From contig NC_083534.1 in the NCBI RefSeq assembly GCF_032362555.1, positions 2,527,001 through 2,591,000 of the forward strand: a DNA stretch of 64,000 nt, given 5' to 3'. Source of the DNA: Amyelois transitella. Lineage: Eukaryota; Arthropoda; Insecta; Lepidoptera; Pyralidae. The notes below the pieces were generated by a model that was not told the origin of the DNA, made no database searches, and saw nothing but the letters and a program-made list of their open reading frames with translations. A program made the translations under genes and the position numbers. This document shows, in pieces, positions 11,844-24,700 of this stretch. Numbering within the stretch: the first letter of the stretch is position 1; each line of letters opens with the position of its first letter.

Positions 11844-13130
11844 CTACTTATTTATGTTTTTCATTATAAGGCTAACTATCGTTATTGTTACCGCTAACTT
11901 CAAATATGGCCTAAATTATATAACCACAACTCCAATGTTACAGCTATAGGTATAACTTTACATCCTGGGTCAATATGTGAATTTAATCTGAAAACCAAAA
12001 GATCTGGGCTGCCATGTCAATATGATAAAAACTCCCAAAGAAAAAAAATCTAAACAAGATCAAAACTAAAGCATTCCATTTTCAAATTAGGTTTACGAGA
12101 TTTAATTTACGCGTACGGTAGTCTCACTTACCACCTACACGGTAAGTAACCGTTAACCACTTATTAATAGCCTAGGGCAGGAGAAAACGAGCGATGCACC
12201 TATAGATCGACTTGCGGTTAAATCGATTTGTTTACAATTAATCGAATAATCAGTGATAGGAAGTAAAGTTTTCCTCAAATTCAAATTTGAAATAGGTACA
12301 GTCAAGTTGGGTAATTTTGAAGATTTTTGTTCGACATATTGTAATATTGTGATATTAAGATAAAAATATATGGGTCAAACTATTTAAACAGAAATCCTGT
12401 GTTTTCACACACGCTTATTTCTTGAACTTCAAGCCTAGACGGATTTTGACATTTCGTACTTGTAAGTATATATGCCTGAGCAACATACCTTTTATAAGTT
12501 CCAAGTAATTTTGGTGTCTTGATCTGCTGTTTATAAGCACACCACAATCTATGTCTATGCCAAATTTCATCATAATTGGTCCTAGTTAGTTTTTCTTTAT
12601 AAATACAAATCAAGTCCTTACAACTGGTTTTAAATTCCTTAAGAGTAAGTAGTTATGGCATTTACTTAATTAAAGGTAAAGGATAGTTATCTAGGTGTAA
12701 TTTGTGTCCGGTTTTCAGAAATGACTTGGCACAGTGCTTCGAGCAGGTAAAGATACTTGCAATAGCCATACCGATCAACATTCTAATGATTTTGAAAATC
12801 ATGTAAATAAAAATCAATCCGTATGTATTTCATTATAGTTTTGTGTGGTTCCGGCATTATAGTAAACATCATCAAAATCTGTCCAGTAGTTTTTGTGTGA
12901 AACATTAGAACCATATTATATCTACTTTACACGTAATTTTATACGAGAACTTTACATTAGCTGTTATTTTAACTTTCCCGGGGGAATATCCAGAAAATGG
13001 TAGACTATATTACTCCTGAATATTTTGTCGATACCGATTTTAATTATCTTAAATATCGGTAATATTAATTTTTCAGATTATATCTAACAAACAAAAATAC
13101 AATTTTCTTTTTATAAGTTTTTTATAGGTA
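11844..13130. other. Intergenic, no gene recognised
   Basis: AT-rich. Near 12840-12960 there are phrases such as TTTTTGTGTGAAAC that resemble interiors of Helitron-like relics. No gene recognised. Confidence 0.3.
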
Positions 13131-13194
13131 TTTCAAGACTGTTGGCTCTGTCTACCCCGCAAGGGATATAGACGTGACCATATGTATGTATGTA
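13131..13194 (+). mobile_element. SINE 3'-end fragment
   Basis: Only the last ~60 bp of the TATG-tailed SINE are present, from TTTCAAGACTGTTGGCTCTG to the TATG tail. The copy is 5'-truncated, as expected of target-primed reverse transcription. Confidence 0.8.
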
Positions 13195-13504
13195 TAATAT
13201 AAAATTTCCACATCTACGTGTAAAATATAAATACGTGCCAAATTACCACAAGAACATTACAACTTAGTAGGTGCCTAGGTTAGTTACTAGATCGACTTTG
13301 TGCAACCAAATATTGTGTATCAAAACACGTTACAATGCCCTAACACACACAGCGAAGTGATCAACTAAAGTACTTCTATAAAACTGTTGTCAAAGGCTTC
13401 CGTTAAGCTGAATAGAACTAAATAGTTAGGAGTACAAGTTAAAAAAAAAACTGAGTTTAAACTTAGATTTTTCAACATAGTTTTGTCGCAATTATTCTCT
13501 CTCT

Positions 13505-13995
13505 TTTCAACTTATGTTGTGATGTGAAAGAAGATATAGTGACAGGAATAGAAAAGGGAATGCTTACATGGTTGGATCATGTCGAGAGGATGAATGAAAA
13601 CAGGTTGACTAAGCAAATATACAGAGGAAGTGTGAATGGGACTGTTGGAGTGGGAAGGCCTAAGAACGTACCTTGAACAAATCGGAGACGTTCTAGCAAA
13701 AGGTCAGGTCAAGAGTACCCGAAACCGACGAGCTTGCATGAAGAGAGTTATGAATGAGGATGAAGCGAAAGAAGTGTGCAGGGATCGTGGCAAGTGAGCA
13801 ACGCAACGGCTCACTTCTGACTCGCTAGGACTTCGAGCAACTTCCGACTCACTGGAAGACAACTGGCACTTGCAAGCTACTGACGCACAAATTGTACAGC
13901 AAGATCAAGACTTCAGACCTCCGGTCTTCGGGCGGAGTACTGTGGCGAAATCTATACGCCACAATGGTCTCTGCCTACCCCTCCGGGAAAGAGGC
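13505..13995 (+). mobile_element. LINE copy (RTE-like), decayed, with internal insertion
   Basis: Matches the C-terminal ~100 codons of the reverse transcriptase at 39842-41808: GTGATGTGAAAGAAGATATA, then the GHVERM-like region, then GTTATGAATGAGGATGAAGC. It carries frameshifting indels. Between 13797 and 13976 about 180 bp of unrelated, GC-richer sequence replaces about 10 bp of the LINE. The copy ends GGGAAAGAGGCGTACC, without the TATG tail. Confidence 0.75.
13797..13976. other. Unrelated ~180 bp segment inside LINE copy
   Basis: Sequence from AGCAACGCAACGGCTCACTT to ACGCCACAAT has no counterpart in the other LINE copies and is more GC-rich than its surroundings. It includes a small hairpin (CTCCGGTCTTCGGGCGGAG). 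Its origin is unknown; a fragment of another mobile element is likely. Confidence 0.6.
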
Positions 13996-16121
13996 GTACC
14001 CGGTACAGCTGTACCTATATAAAATTCGAAAATAATTGCCTTAGGTGTATTAAACATGTTTGTTAGTCCATTTAAATGGTATTTTTGTAATAAATTATCA
14101 TTTGAAATGATTGATTGTTGTTGTACTATGATCGTGCCTTACGTTATTTTTTACAACCTAAATCTTTTCTCGGCACTTCGAAGAAGTTTCTATCTTTTGG
14201 AAAAAACATGCACTTAGCGGTTCGTATAACTCTGCATTAAGAGATTCACAAATGTTGCCAGCTACGTTGATTATTGTCAATTAAACCCCACACGCATTCG
14301 AAAATTAAAAATTACACCAATCACAGTTCAAACGATCCGCCATTACGAGCAAAGTTCCAATTTTAAATATTGACAACTATTTTAAGTGAGTAAGTAGGTT
14401 TCTTTGAGAAAAGTGTTGAATGAAGAAAATGTAGACAAACTGGTCCCTGCCCTAATTTTGGTTCCCGTGGAAATTTCGGAATAAAAAGCACCCTGTGTGT
14501 TATTCCAGGTTATAACTGTGTACTAAATTTCATCAAAATTCATGGAGTAAATTTTATCACATATCATTACAAACTTTAGCATTTAGAAAACTAGTTGCCC
14601 GCCAGTTCTTCGTTCTACTAGTAGTATTTAGTGATAAAAAGTACTGATTATGTTATTCCAGATTACATTCTACCCGTGTATCTACTAAATTTGTGTGTAA
14701 ACATCTTTACAAACTTTCGCAATGATAATAGTATAATTAAATGAAAAATTCACTTTTAACTTTGACTGTACCATTCAGAGTTATATCGCCGTTCCCGGGG
14801 GATTGGAATGGCGGAGCGGGCGACCCCAACAGACTAATTGTTTAAAATGCACTTTATTTAGATAGGGGATGTAATGCGCATTCAAATCTGCCGGTATAAG
14901 ATTTTGTCAAAATGTAATTTCTGTTAATAGTGATCTCTGATGTAAATTTGCCACAGTTAAATATTACAGCTGAACGCGACCTGACTTTTGGAGACTGTTA
15001 GCTCTGTCTACCCCGTATGTGCAATGTATATGCAAAACATTGATCTCTTTCATGAAAATCACTTACGAAAAAAAAAATCAAGGAAATGGCGAATTTAGGC
15101 GTTAACTCACTTATTATAACTACGGCGACTATCTTTTATCCGCAGTTTCGCCTGCGTGAAGTTAGCGCCATTTACAAAAAGCTACGCATTTAACGTAAAC
15201 AAACTCAAACTGCTTCAGCTTTGTAATATTAGTAGTATAGATGTAATGTTACCTTTTGCGCCAAATAAAGATTTTTCTTTCTTTCTTTCTTTCTCAACAA
15301 ATAGCTTTCAATCGGAACCCAGCCTAAACACTAAATATATTTGCGCGTGGGGTTTAAAAATTATCAAACCACAGAATTAACACTACATTGCACCCAAATC
15401 GTTATATCCACTTCATTTGTCGCCCCGACTCCGCCGTTGATCGGCTTCCAATAAATCTTTAGAGTCTTGTCAACAGGACCTGTCAACTAACAGCCATTAA
15501 CAATAAGGGATAATTCTCATTACAGCGGGCCGTGTAGGCACGTTACGACGGAACACGAATTTGAAATAGCTATGCGTAATAACAAAAAAAAAAAACAATT
15601 AAAATATTTGGTCTGTACCTCAAGTGTAACTGTTTGTTTAAAATTTGAATACGCTTCGAACACGTTAATCGAGCTTACTACCTTTTTTTCATGAGAACGC
15701 AGTCGAAACGTTCAGAAACTTATCGTCATTAGTAAAAGTTTGTACAAATACACTCGTCATTTTATTTCTAATAGTTTCCGCTAGAGGCGCTGTTCAAGTT
15801 TACATACAAAATTGGAACTTAACGCAAACGCACTAGTTGCGTTTTTCACAAATGAAAACTTACACTCGGGGTTCTGTACATTGAGTAGGTATTTCTGACT
15901 GTGAGATTAACTTAAAAAAATATACCATTAAAAAATAATTTTTTGAAGGAAAAATATTTGTTTTTATGTATCACCACTCTCCTCTCCGCCTAAAAGAAGA
16001 ATCTTAAATTAAAAACCCGTCCCTTGATTAACTTAAAAATATGTACGGAAAAGAAGCAGTTGGCACACGTAATGTTATTCTTTTCTACCAAGCCAGTATG
16101 GAAGTTTGCATTAGATTAATA
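13996..16121. other. Intergenic; Helitron relics, SINE scraps and a TTTC microsatellite
   Basis: Helitron-like relics around 14455-14600 (TGTGTTATTCCAGGTTATAA) and 15123-15175 (TATCCGCAGTTTCGCC). A worn SINE scrap lies at 14968-15030 and another at about 15978-16010 (CCTAAAAGAAGAATC). A (TTTC)n run lies at 15277-15294. No gene recognised. Confidence 0.4.
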
Positions 16122-16203
16122 TGCTCCCTTAGTCATCTTTTACGACATCCGTAAAAAGAGATGTAGTGGTCCTTTGTCTATTTGCCAAGAACCACGCGGC
16201 GCT
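16122..16203 (-). mobile_element. SINE 5'-half fragment
   Basis: Minus-strand piece from CCCTTAGTCATCTTTTACGA to AAGAACCACGCGGCGC. Together with the scrap at 15978 it may be one old copy split by about 100 bp. Confidence 0.65.
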
Positions 16204-16493
16204 ATTTCAGAATTTCATAATACGAGTAATTAAACCATTCAGTTAAAATTATCCTAATAGCATTGTAAACACGTATTGGCCTGGTGTTATGAGAATTATC
16301 CCTAACACAAGTAACTCCCGAGGGAATATCTATTAGTTTTTGAGGTCTAGGGTCGAAGTTAGGGGTCGAAAGATGGTGTTATGCAGAACAGTGTCGTCTT
16401 TAAATTGATGAGTCGTGACATAGATATTTTGCTATCGTAAAGTATTTTAAAAATTACCTACTAACCTACGCATTTGTTTTTATGTAGGTATTT

Positions 16494-16754
16494 CTACATA
16501 CATACATACATATGATCACGTCTCCATCCCTTACGGGGTAGACAGAGTCAACAGTCTTGAAAAGACTGATAGGCCACGTTCAGCTGTTTGGCTCAACGAT
16601 AGAAAATCAAATAATCATAAATCAATAAATCATCAAATAATGACGGGTTGCTAGCCCATCGCCTAAAAGAAGAATCCCAAGTTTATAAGCCTATCCCTTA
16701 ATCGCCTTTTACGAAGATCCATGGTAACAAGATGGACTGGTCCTATTCTTATTA
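16494..16754 (-). mobile_element. SINE copy, extreme 5' end lost, with internal AATCAAAT expansion
   Basis: Begins with the ACATACATAC tail and the CCCTTACGGGGTAGACAG block. In the middle a short tandem expansion of AAATCAATAAATCATCAAAT-like units replaces the usual GAATTGAGATTCAAATAG. It stops near CCTATTCTTATTATT. Confidence 0.8.
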
Positions 16755-16798
16755 TTTCGTAGGTATTTCTGTGACATTTAATTACCAAACGTGATTAA

Positions 16799-16883
16799 GA
16801 GCGCCGGTGGTCGAATCGGTAAGGTGTCCGGTTAAAATGCGTGATGCGCAGAAAGGCACAGGTTCGAATCCCACCTCGGTCAT
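16799..16883 (+). mobile_element. tRNA-derived SINE head
   Basis: tRNA-like sequence GCGCCGGTGGTCGAATCGG ... AGGTTCGAATCCCACCTCGG ending in CATG, with recognisable box A and box B regions. A homologue lies on the minus strand at about 42255-42395. The ends do not form a clean acceptor stem and the homologue has a SINE body, so it is called a SINE head and not a tRNA gene. Confidence 0.55.
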
Positions 16884-16903
16884 GACTATATTAGAAGTTA
16901 TTT

Positions 16904-17165
16904 TTACATACATACATATAATCACGTCTATATCCCTTGCGAGGTAGACAGAGCCTACAGTCTTGTAAAGGCTGATAGGCCACGTTCAGCTATTTGGCTT
17001 TAAGATAGGATTGAGATTCAAATAGTGACAGGTTGCTAGCCCATCGCCTAAAAGCAGAATCCCAAGTTTATAAGCCTATCCCTTAGTCGGCTTTTACGAC
17101 ATCCATGGGAAAGAGATGGAGTGGTCCTATTCTTTTTTGTATTGGTGCCGGGAACCACACGGCAT
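16904..17165 (-). mobile_element. SINE copy, (TATG)n-tailed family, full length
   Basis: One of the best-preserved copies: ACATACATACATATAATCAC, CCCTTGCGAGGTAGACAG, all internal blocks, and the head GGTGCCGGGAACCACACGGC. Confidence 0.88.
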
Positions 17166-17581
17166 TACTTTGAATACTAACCGCATGCTCTTACGATGAG
17201 TGATTTTGTTCCTGTTTAGAATGTTAGAAAGGGGGTTTTCTGAGGAAAATTTATATCTATAAATTCTCTCCGCGCGACGCCGGAGCGGGTGGCTAGTTAT
17301 ATTTTCACTTACCTCGAACTTACTTCAAGTGACGATGATATTTGGATATAAGTTAGTTATTTCAATGTTTTTATTTAAAAGCGGAATTTGTAATAAACTG
17401 TTGGTTCTGTTTTGCACACGGCATGCCAGATTAAGTGAATCAAGTGTTGCTTTTCGCTCTGCAACTGATACTTACGTGTCTTGGGGTGCATGCCGATGCG
17501 TTTTGCATTATGACTTTGTTATTGATATAAAGCTACTTATACATCAGACCAACGAAGGGTGTCGCAAACATTAGTCCTATA

Positions 17582-17762
17582 TCCTACTAATATTATAAAT
17601 GCGAAAGTATGCGAGTATGTCAGTATGGATGTTTGTTACTCTTTCACGCAATTTGGTATGTAGGTAGCTAAAGACCCAGAATAACATATGTATAGGCTAC
17701 TTTTTATCCCGGAGTTTCCGCGGGATTGATTCCACGTGGACGAAGTCGCGGGCGGCCTCTAG
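17582..17762 (+). mobile_element. Helitron-like non-autonomous element (family 2)
   Basis: Starts A|TCCTACTAATATTATAAATG and ends GTCGCGGGCGGCCTCTAG|T, with the hairpin region GTGGACGAAGTCGCGGG just inside the 3' end. These are Helitron-type termini (TC start, CTAG end, A-T target). It has no coding capacity. Relatives lie at 39476, 41890 and 61393. Confidence 0.7.
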
Positions 17763-17764
17763 TA

Positions 17765-17945
17765 CTTACATAAAATCACGTCTTTATGCCTTACGCGAAT
17801 TACCCCGATTGGCATTAGCCAACAGTCATGAAAAGACTGAAAGGCCACGTTCAGCTGTATGGCTTAATGATTGAGTTGAGATTCAAATAGTAAGAAGTTA
17901 CAAGCCCATCGCCTAAAAGAAGAATCCCAAGTTGATGAGCATTTC
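17765..17945 (-). mobile_element. Old SINE copy, 5' end lost
   Basis: Diverged minus-strand copy next to the Helitron-like element. It has ATCACGTCTTTATGCCTTAC, GAAAGGCCACGTTCAGCTGT and CCTAAAAGAAGAATCCCAAG, and ends before the 5' head. Confidence 0.75.
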
Positions 17946-18398
17946 TCTTGTTTAACTTAAATACAGCTGCACTACTCCAATCAATAAATTTGCGGATCTC
18001 ATTATTTGAAGCAAACTCTGTTTAAAACAATGCAATCGGTTAAACATTTAATTTAAAAGTAATATGCAGTTTCACAAACAAATTAAGTTTTTATGACTTT
18101 AATTACTTCTGACATAGTATGGGCGTGATGCAGATGATATAATTAATGAGAAAAAGTTTTATATAACCGTGAAAGTAGCTGCAGCATGGGTCTAAATGGT
18201 ACCTAATACTTAGGCTGTGGTTGGAAATAATCAAAAATAGAACCTACACAGGCTTCTCAATTCCCAAGAAGACGTTCTTGGACCAGACAGGGTTTTCTTG
18301 GACATCCAATTATCAAATTACTTAAAAACTGTAATAAATTAAGTAAGTAAGCACCTAATATCATCAAATTAAATTACCTAATATGTTTTTTGTTTCAG

Positions 18399-18791
18399 AC
18401 ACAGCATGAAACTTCGTCAGCTGACTGACGGCCGCCATCTTGTCCAAGTCATATACACTCCAAATGGCGACATACAGGACTGCGAATACGTAGCTCAGGG
18501 AAAATCTACTAGAAACTTCTTAAAAACTCTACGCAAGGAACTTAAATTAGCTTTAGACGAAGAAAGTTATAGATTGTTACAAAGAGATTACAAAAATGGT
18601 GGAGACGAGAAGTTTTATACGCATTTTGGGAATGTAACATTTAGGTTATTGACGAATGGGGAGACCTTGCCTAGAGAAGTGGCCTCGTGGCTAGATTATG
18701 ACAAACTCAAGATGGACTGCTTGAGACGACACGAAGAGTTGAGGTTTATGATGGAAAACAGAAATAAAGTGTCAGAGAACTCTTTGTCCAG
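18399..18791 (+). CDS. PLA2 exon A, N-terminal region
   Basis: The acceptor TTTTTTGTTTCAG ends at 18398 and the donor AG|GTAAAT follows 18791, leaving phase 2. It encodes about 130 residues. The first Met in the exon is at 18406, but the frame is open back to the splice site (one partial codon, then His-Ser), so this Met may be internal. The product has no hydrophobic leader, is rich in charged residues, and contains LTDGRHLVQVIYTPNGD. I recall such pre-domains before the catalytic core in insect group III enzymes of the non-venom type; this is a family inference. Without splicing the frame stops three bases past the exon. Confidence 0.75.
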
Positions 18792-21700
18792 GTAAATTTT
18801 AGCTATTTATTTTGATTTAAGTAAGGTAATACAGTGCACTTGTGGACAAGGTGAATGGAACAATATTATTTTTTCTTTTTTCATTTATCAGTATGTTTTA
18901 TTTCACTTTTTATCTGAAAAATATATGTATTGTATCATCATCGTATCATGGAGTGGGAAAGACAGGTATCTAATTAAGTCAAAATTTTACCAATAAACCA
19001 TGACCCAACGGTTTATTATGAGTTCCTTTTCAATGTTTTCCAACACCTGAAGAAGAGTTTATCTCTGATCTTTATACTTATAATATTTTCCTAAAGTTAT
19101 TAAAGGCACTTACATACCTAAATTGTTCTTTGAGAAGAGCAAGACAGAGAGAGAGAGATGTGAATTTATAAAGTGTAGGCTCAATTGTTGCTTAAATAAC
19201 TTTTGTTATTTTCACTGTAATTAAAAAAAAAATAAGTCTATGGATTACATAGTTCAAATACTGAAAGGAACATTATAACATTAACATACTGTTTATACTC
19301 GAAAAAACTTCGACTGCATGAAAATTCTCAATGTATACCTACCAATTTCCACGAGTTGCAATATTTTTGCACGTCTTTTCTGTTTTTCAAACATGTCACC
19401 GGCACGGGAATGACCTCTTTCGTTCATCAATTTTTCTGTACATTCTATGATGTTGTATATACCCACACCTATTTGTTTATTATAAGACTCGTAAAAAGCT
19501 ATCTGAAAATTAAGTCGCTATTTTTATTTTTTTATTTTATATATAAAACATGTCTAGTGATTAAAAATAATATTTTCAAGTCTTTCTCATCACGGGCAAA
19601 GAGAACTGGTTGTCGTTCAGCATTTAAGTATTTGTTGTATGTCTTGCGGCTGTTACAAAAACCTTTTGAAAAAAAGCGCTTCTAACGGTAATTAAATAGT
19701 AAAATTACAAATAAGTCCGATTAATAATGATACCTATAAAAATATCGTCATAGTTTCTCCAAGTCATTTCTACCGATAAAAATAATAAACTTGGTAGATT
19801 TTGGGGTGCTCTTGCAAAACCGATAAATTTCTTCCACGTCTGTAAAATTGACAGTTAATAGGATATCAATAGTTTTACTACTGCCACGCAGAGGTCCAAA
19901 GCAACTTTATGTCTCCATCTTTGTTTTGGAGACCACGTCTTCTTCCAGCAGTGGTAGACATCGCTGAAGTGATGAAGTTCTGAATACCTGAAAAAGCCTC
20001 AAAGCTGACGACTGGCAAGGGTTGGTATGATTATTCACTGAATACCTACTAAAAAATGCTAAAGCCAATAATGCTTAATTAAGAAAATCAATCTATTATA
20101 AATAATTGTTTTTTTTTTTCATTCATATTTAATAAGTGATATTACAATATCTATTGAAATACCTTTATCTTCCTGAATAATTATATTTCACTCACCTATA
20201 GGTAAACTTTAAAACCATAATTCAATTTTCGCTGATATGCCAGCTCACTTAGTAAAGTAAATTTTATCTAGGTTTTTGATTAATTATCAATACGTCAAAT
20301 TGAACTAAGAATAACTTTGTGGACAAAAAAAAACTGTGTAGTTCTAAGTGGGCAGACAAAAAGACAAATCAATAATTAATTAATTTATTAAACAAACACA
20401 TAATATTCAAATCATATGCTCGACGTAACTAAGCCTTAAACTAATTTCATATCTCATTACTATCCTTGTCATAACTTACTAAAGGGCTCAGTTCTTCTAT
20501 TTTCCTACGTTTTATCAGGCTATGTTTAGATCACATAATTATGTAGATTACAAGAACATTTATTTTCCTCTAGTTACTGAACTCTACACCCTTGCAATCA
20601 GTATAACTACGTATATTGTGGCAAAATAGACATTTAATCATAATTTATACTTATAGTACGGTTGGGGCCAGCGAATGTTATAATTTCGCAGCTTGAGGAC
20701 AGTCACAGAATAAATATCACCTAAAAAATTATCTACTTATTAGTAGATTATTATATTATCTATGGGCAATAATTGGCATTGACGAAAGTGGTGAAAACAA
20801 TCACAATATGCTGCGCTTGAAAAGGGAAGAAAGAGGGAGTAAAAATTCGTCGTTCAAAAAGAGGTGTACATGAAAATTTAAGACCATCAAAAATAATAGA
20901 AAATTCTTTTTCAGAAATTAATCGGTTAACATTCGAATTTTGAAAGAATGATCTAAACACAGCCTCAATCATAACCCACTAATTGCGGTGACAGGTCGCG
21001 GCGTTCAATCCGGGAGAATTTCATAGTGCCCGGGACCAAATGGTGCGGGGCGGGCCAACTTGCCGAACAGTACCACGAACTCGGCGCTGATAGGACAGAA
21101 GATCGCTGCTGTAGGACCCACGACAATTGCAGGGTTAATATCGGCGCTTTTAGACGAAGATTCGGATATTTCAACTTTAGGCCGTACACGATATCTCACT
21201 GCAAGTGCGATAGGAGGTTAGTTTGGTTTTGTTTATTTTTTTTTTTTCTTTTCCAATTCACACACAGGTTGCATTCATGTTATTTTGTGATGTAAGTTTA
21301 TTTGTTACCTTTTTTAAGCTTATTATAGCTTTTGAAGAATAATTTAAAGTTTTTAAACTTCACCAACAACCACTGGTTTTTTATATTTTTTAAAAGAAAA
21401 TACTAAAGTAAATTATTGAATCAATATCTGATGCCAGGATTATTAACATTGATTTCAGTTTCTTGCTTTATTTATTTATTTTTCAAATCAAATGTTTCCG
21501 AAACGTCTATTCTGTATACACTCTCGTATTTTGGGGTCCGCTTCGAAATTCGCCTTCGTTCCCTTATTACAAAAAGCGAGATAATTCGATTAGACGCGTG
21601 AATACTACGTACTTGGGAGGTCAATTATAAATCAAAAAGTCATCTTACATCACAAAATAACACGCCATCTAGTGCAACGCTTCACAAACTGAGTCACGAT

Positions 21701-24700
21701 TCAAATTTATCATTTGTCACACGCTTTTTCACGGTGAACAGATTTCTTTGCCTCGCGGTGTAGTTCTTATTCCAAATTCAAATTTTTGAATTTAAATATC
21801 GAGCTACAGCAAGGCACTTTACACACACACAAAATAGATATAATCCAAAAACATAGCAAATTAAAACCAATCTAATTTCGGTTTCTGTAAATATTTTTGT
21901 TGAAATGCAGTGTGATTTCGGGTGGTGTCAATAATTTGAGTGTCGGTAGTTTATAGAGGTAATGGGCGTGCTTGTAATTTTGTTTGTTAGGTTGACAGTA
22001 TAAACTTTGATGGGAACGTGAAAAACAAGAGTAAGTAACCTATGTATGAACACCTGTCTTTGTTTAAATTTCAAGAAAAAAAAGGTTAGGGTATAGGATT
22101 GGCTAGGGATTTGGTCAAAAGGCTTCCATTTATGTGCTAGAAGACTCAGCTGTACGCTGTAAGCTAAAAATCTATAATTTGAAACATCGATGTAAAAATC
22201 TCAAGAGCAGTCTTTAGGTACGTGGATTTCCATATTGTTTGACGTCAATCATTGTATTTATCATGTAACATCAATTTTCCATCAATTTGTAATAATGCAC
22301 CTACTTATAGGTTATTTTCTACATTGCAATAAACAATTCATATCTTTGAATTTTAAACATATTATGTTTTTTTTCCAAAGTGGCCTAAGTCACGAGAAAA
22401 TCATGATGATCACAAACGTAATTCAATTTATTTTTATTTAGGTATAGGTACCATAAAAGGTGACGCATTAAGATTCTTGTTTCAATGTGTACCTATTTTC
22501 TCAACAATTACTAAAGCTATAAAAATGAAATTTATTGTGCAGAATATAAGAGAAAATATTTATTTTCAAAATTGGATACATAGGTATTTTGGTCACATAA
22601 TTTTAGTCTAAGTAAACTTTCGGTCGTTCATATCATATAGCATAACACTTCGTCTGCCCTTAGGTCTCTTTGAAATTTCACTTATAATTTTATTCCAATG
22701 TCTAAGCTATGTTACTGCAAAGTTTTATGAAAATTCGCTCAGTAGTTTTTGCGTCATAGAGTATCTAACAAACACACATTTCCATACAAAATTTCAATTG
22801 TCGATTGACAGACATCAGAAAATAACTCAGGAAAAGATTAGATACACATATATAATATTATTACTTACATTAATTAGAACATTCCTAGAAAAAGAGCTAT
22901 TATAAAATTAGCCGTTAACGCTCTTAAGCTAATATATTATTATACGTTCCCATTGGCTCTTTCAACAGAAGGATGGCCAAGGCAGAAAAATATACAAGCA
23001 CTTTTATTTTTTTACGAAATTGTGAATAACTTAAAAACTACTTCACCGATTTTGAATGCCCTACAAACCTAAAAATTCTATTGACAGATCCTACATACAT
23101 TTTAAATATCATCAAAATCAGACCTACGATTTGAAAGTTATCGCGTTACAAACATACTTACATACATACATTCAAAAAATATATTTTCGCCCTAAATTGA
23201 CTGGTAGAATTATAAAAATGCAAATATTCGTGATTACTTATTATGTGTTTACTCTTTCACGCGAAAATTACGCAACGAATTTGGATAAAACTTTTAACAT
23301 AGCTCAGACATCAAGATAACACAAAGGCTACAATTTACTTGCGAGCGATGCCGCGGGCGGAAGTTAATTTCGTCGTAAAGGGAACAACATCTTACCTCCT
23401 TATTATGGTCATATACCGTGATGTTTATAGTCCTGTCCAGTCCTGTTGAAACGTCAGAAATAAAGGAGATATAAAACTAAACGGCCCATTTATTGGAGGT
23501 CGTTTAGGGCCATTAACAAATTTAATCATAACTAGCTAAAGCCCGGGACTTCATTCCTGTGGCTGAACGATTTTAATAAAGAGTAATTTTAATTTTTCTC
23601 TAACTTCGTGCCAGGCAGCACATAGTTATTCTTTTTTTTCTCAATGTGTTTCGACATTCGTTGCTCCTTGTGCAAGTAAGTGTCACTAGTACTATGGCCA
23701 TCATAAACCGCTGGTGATCTATGGTCCATTGACGAGCGGTGTTACCAACCTAACAATTTTATGGCGCTCTTCGTGTCTTCCTATGACGGATTTACACACG
23801 GAATTCCAATTATTATTATTTTATTAGTAAAATGCTGGTGGTCCGCGTGGGCAGAGTATGTTGACATTAAATTGTAACAGTTTTCTTTGCCTGTTGTTTT
23901 GTTAAAATGATAAAACATTAAATAAAAATAAATAAACCAGCTTTCTTTCTTTTTCAGTCAATTTTCTGTTTTAAATAATCAATATCCAATTACCTATATA
24001 TTTAAAAATAAAGCTTAGATATTATAGCAAAGATCATAGAATTGTAAAAGGTTTGTTGAAAGTAACATAGGGTTAAATAAAAAAAATTATAATACATTCA
24101 AGAAAGCGCGATATTTTTATTTAAGTATTCTTCTGCTTCTTCGTCGCTACCTTTTCCCACTCTTTACGTGGGGTCGGCACAGTATGTTAGTTTTTCCAAT
24201 TACTTCTGTCAATTGACATCTGAATTTTTATTTAAGTATTGTACAGTTAATAATCATTAATAGATAACTTATTTTTAATCACTAGTAAAAAATCAAAAAT
24301 AGACACAAATTTTAGCTAAATGCACATTCAAAAAGGAATACATTTAAATTGGTATAATGGAACGTTAGGATTTAAAATGAGAACGAAAGAGGTTATCCCA
24401 TTTGGCGCGAAATCAACGCCAAACCTCTTTGACAGGCCGAAACGTGACGCCATGGAGATTCTGAGGGTGCCCGGCACAAAATGGTGCGGGAAAGGTTTCT
24501 CAGCTACACGCTACTCCCAACTGGGAGGGTACACTAGGACGGATAGGTGCTGCAGGGTCCACGACCTGAGGTGTCCCTTCTGGATTGGCGGCATGGAGAA
24601 GAAGTATGGAATATACAACTGGAGAGTGAACACGTTGATGCATTGCCGGTGCGACGAGAGGTTAGTGTCATGGCAGAACGGAACGGAAGTTTAGTAACTA

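Noticed and set aside
16799..16883. tRNA gene (plus strand)
   Set aside because: tRNA-like but with a homologue at 42255-42395 that has a SINE body and no matching acceptor stem ends.
24320..24435. Open frame with an ATG upstream of PLA2 exon C as a separate start
   Set aside because: The acceptor at 24435 matches exon B in position relative to the conserved core and in phase, and the upstream residues have no signal peptide, so a spliced exon is the better reading.
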